A DNA stretch of 6,802 nt from Pseudomonadota bacterium (lineage in GTDB: Bacteria > Pseudomonadota > Alphaproteobacteria > Paracaedibacterales > CAIULA01): the NCBI GenBank assembly GCA_021804455.1, contig JAJZHT010000065.1, forward strand, positions 1-6,802, read 5' to 3'. Of the stretch, positions 6,640-6,802 are shown one piece after another; position 1 is the first letter of the stretch; every line of letters starts with the position of its first letter. The translations under genes and the position numbers were made by a program. The notes below the pieces were generated by a model, which saw nothing but the letters and a program-made list of their open reading frames with translations, ran no database searches and was not told the origin of the DNA.

Positions 6640-6712
6640 TCTATCCTTAGAGGGGCAAACTTAAAAAACTAGCAGCACCATACCATGGTAAAGAGGGGAA
6701 CGCAAAATTGAT

Positions 6713-6743
6713 TTGACAAGATTGGTTAAATGTGGAAAATACT
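6713..6743 (+). promoter_or_regulatory. Possible plus-strand sigma-70 promoter
   Basis: A perfect -35 box TTGACA (6713-6718) is followed after 19 bases by AATACT (6738-6743), a four-of-six match to the -10 consensus. The spacing is longer than the ideal 17. It would fire to the right, out of the window. Confidence 0.3.
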
Positions 6744-6776
6744 CGTTAACTCTGAAAATGATTTTTTATTTAATTT

Positions 6777-6802
6777 TTGACAAAGACAAATAGGCGTATT
6801 AC
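6777..6802 (+). promoter_or_regulatory. Possible plus-strand promoter, cut by the window edge
   Basis: A second perfect -35 box TTGACA (6777-6782) lies 64 bases after the first, in the same wider context (TTTGACAA). With 17-base spacing the -10 would start at 6800, where the visible bases are TAC before the window ends. A divergent gene or RNA gene to the right is likely but unseen. Confidence 0.3.

Larger units (their letters stand above)
6640..6802. promoter_or_regulatory. Gene-free A/T-rich leader region of the DedA-dsbB-coq7 cluster
   Basis: No reading frame of note lies here. It must hold the promoter of the minus-strand cluster, or at least its leader, but I could not pick a convincing -10/-35 pair on that strand. 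A perfect 10-base palindrome TACCATGGTA (6681-6690) lies 41 bases before the DedA-like start codon and could be an operator or chance. On the plus strand two TTGACA boxes (6713-6718 and 6777-6782) point to a gene beyond the right edge, so the region is probably shared by divergent transcription units. Confidence 0.4.

Noticed and set aside
4000..6799. Inverted nine-base match ATACGCCTA (4000-4008) and TAGGCGTAT (6791-6799) as ends of a mobile element
   Set aside because: The match is too short, the first copy covers the trhO stop, and the enclosed genes are conserved housekeeping genes with no transposase or integrase.
1..6802. CRISPR arrays, tRNA or rRNA genes, insertion sequences, toxin-antitoxin or phage defence genes
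   Set aside because: No regularly spaced repeats, cloverleaf-like sequence, transposase motifs or defence domains were seen on either strand.

Overview
The window looks like a chromosomal segment of an alphaproteobacterium. The main reason is a compact minus-strand run of a DedA/YqaA-type membrane protein, a DsbB-type quinone-linked thiol oxidase and a COQ7-type ubiquinone hydroxylase, the last typical of alphaproteobacteria and mitochondria. Moderate-to-low G+C and short intergenic gaps would fit a host-associated lineage such as Holosporales or Paracaedibacterales. That finer placement is inference from general character, not from a marker gene.

Layout. (1) Positions 10-2196, plus strand: two adjacent genes for predicted secreted proteins (332 and 390 aa). 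Both have clear signal peptides and no family I recognise. They are separated by 15 bases and are probably one transcript. (2) Positions 2197-2214: a tight convergent junction. A G-run/C-run hairpin next to T-rich DNA may terminate transcription in both directions. (3) Positions 2215-4920, minus strand, read from right to left: trhO (tRNA uridine-34 hydroxylase), proC (pyrroline-5-carboxylate reductase) and an ArnC-like polyprenyl-phosphate glycosyltransferase. proC and the glycosyltransferase share a TGATG stop/start. (4) Positions 4921-5003: an 83-base spacer with a possible -10 box and two copies of a short TTC..GAA inverted repeat. (5) Positions 5004-6639, minus strand: dedA/yqaA-like, dsbB and coq7, with a 1-base TGATG overlap followed by a 19-base overlap. 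(6) Positions 6640-6802: a gene-free, A/T-rich region with two TTGACA boxes facing out of the window to the right.

How the genes may work together. DsbB passes electrons from DsbA to ubiquinone, and COQ7 catalyses a late oxygen-dependent hydroxylation in ubiquinone synthesis, so the overlapping dsbB-coq7 pair links a quinone consumer to a quinone maker. TrhO, encoded next on the same strand, is also described as oxygen-dependent. Whether one transcript carries all six minus-strand genes cannot be decided by eye. The part least explained by known families is the secreted pair at the left. I see no defence system, CRISPR array, insertion sequence, tRNA or rRNA.
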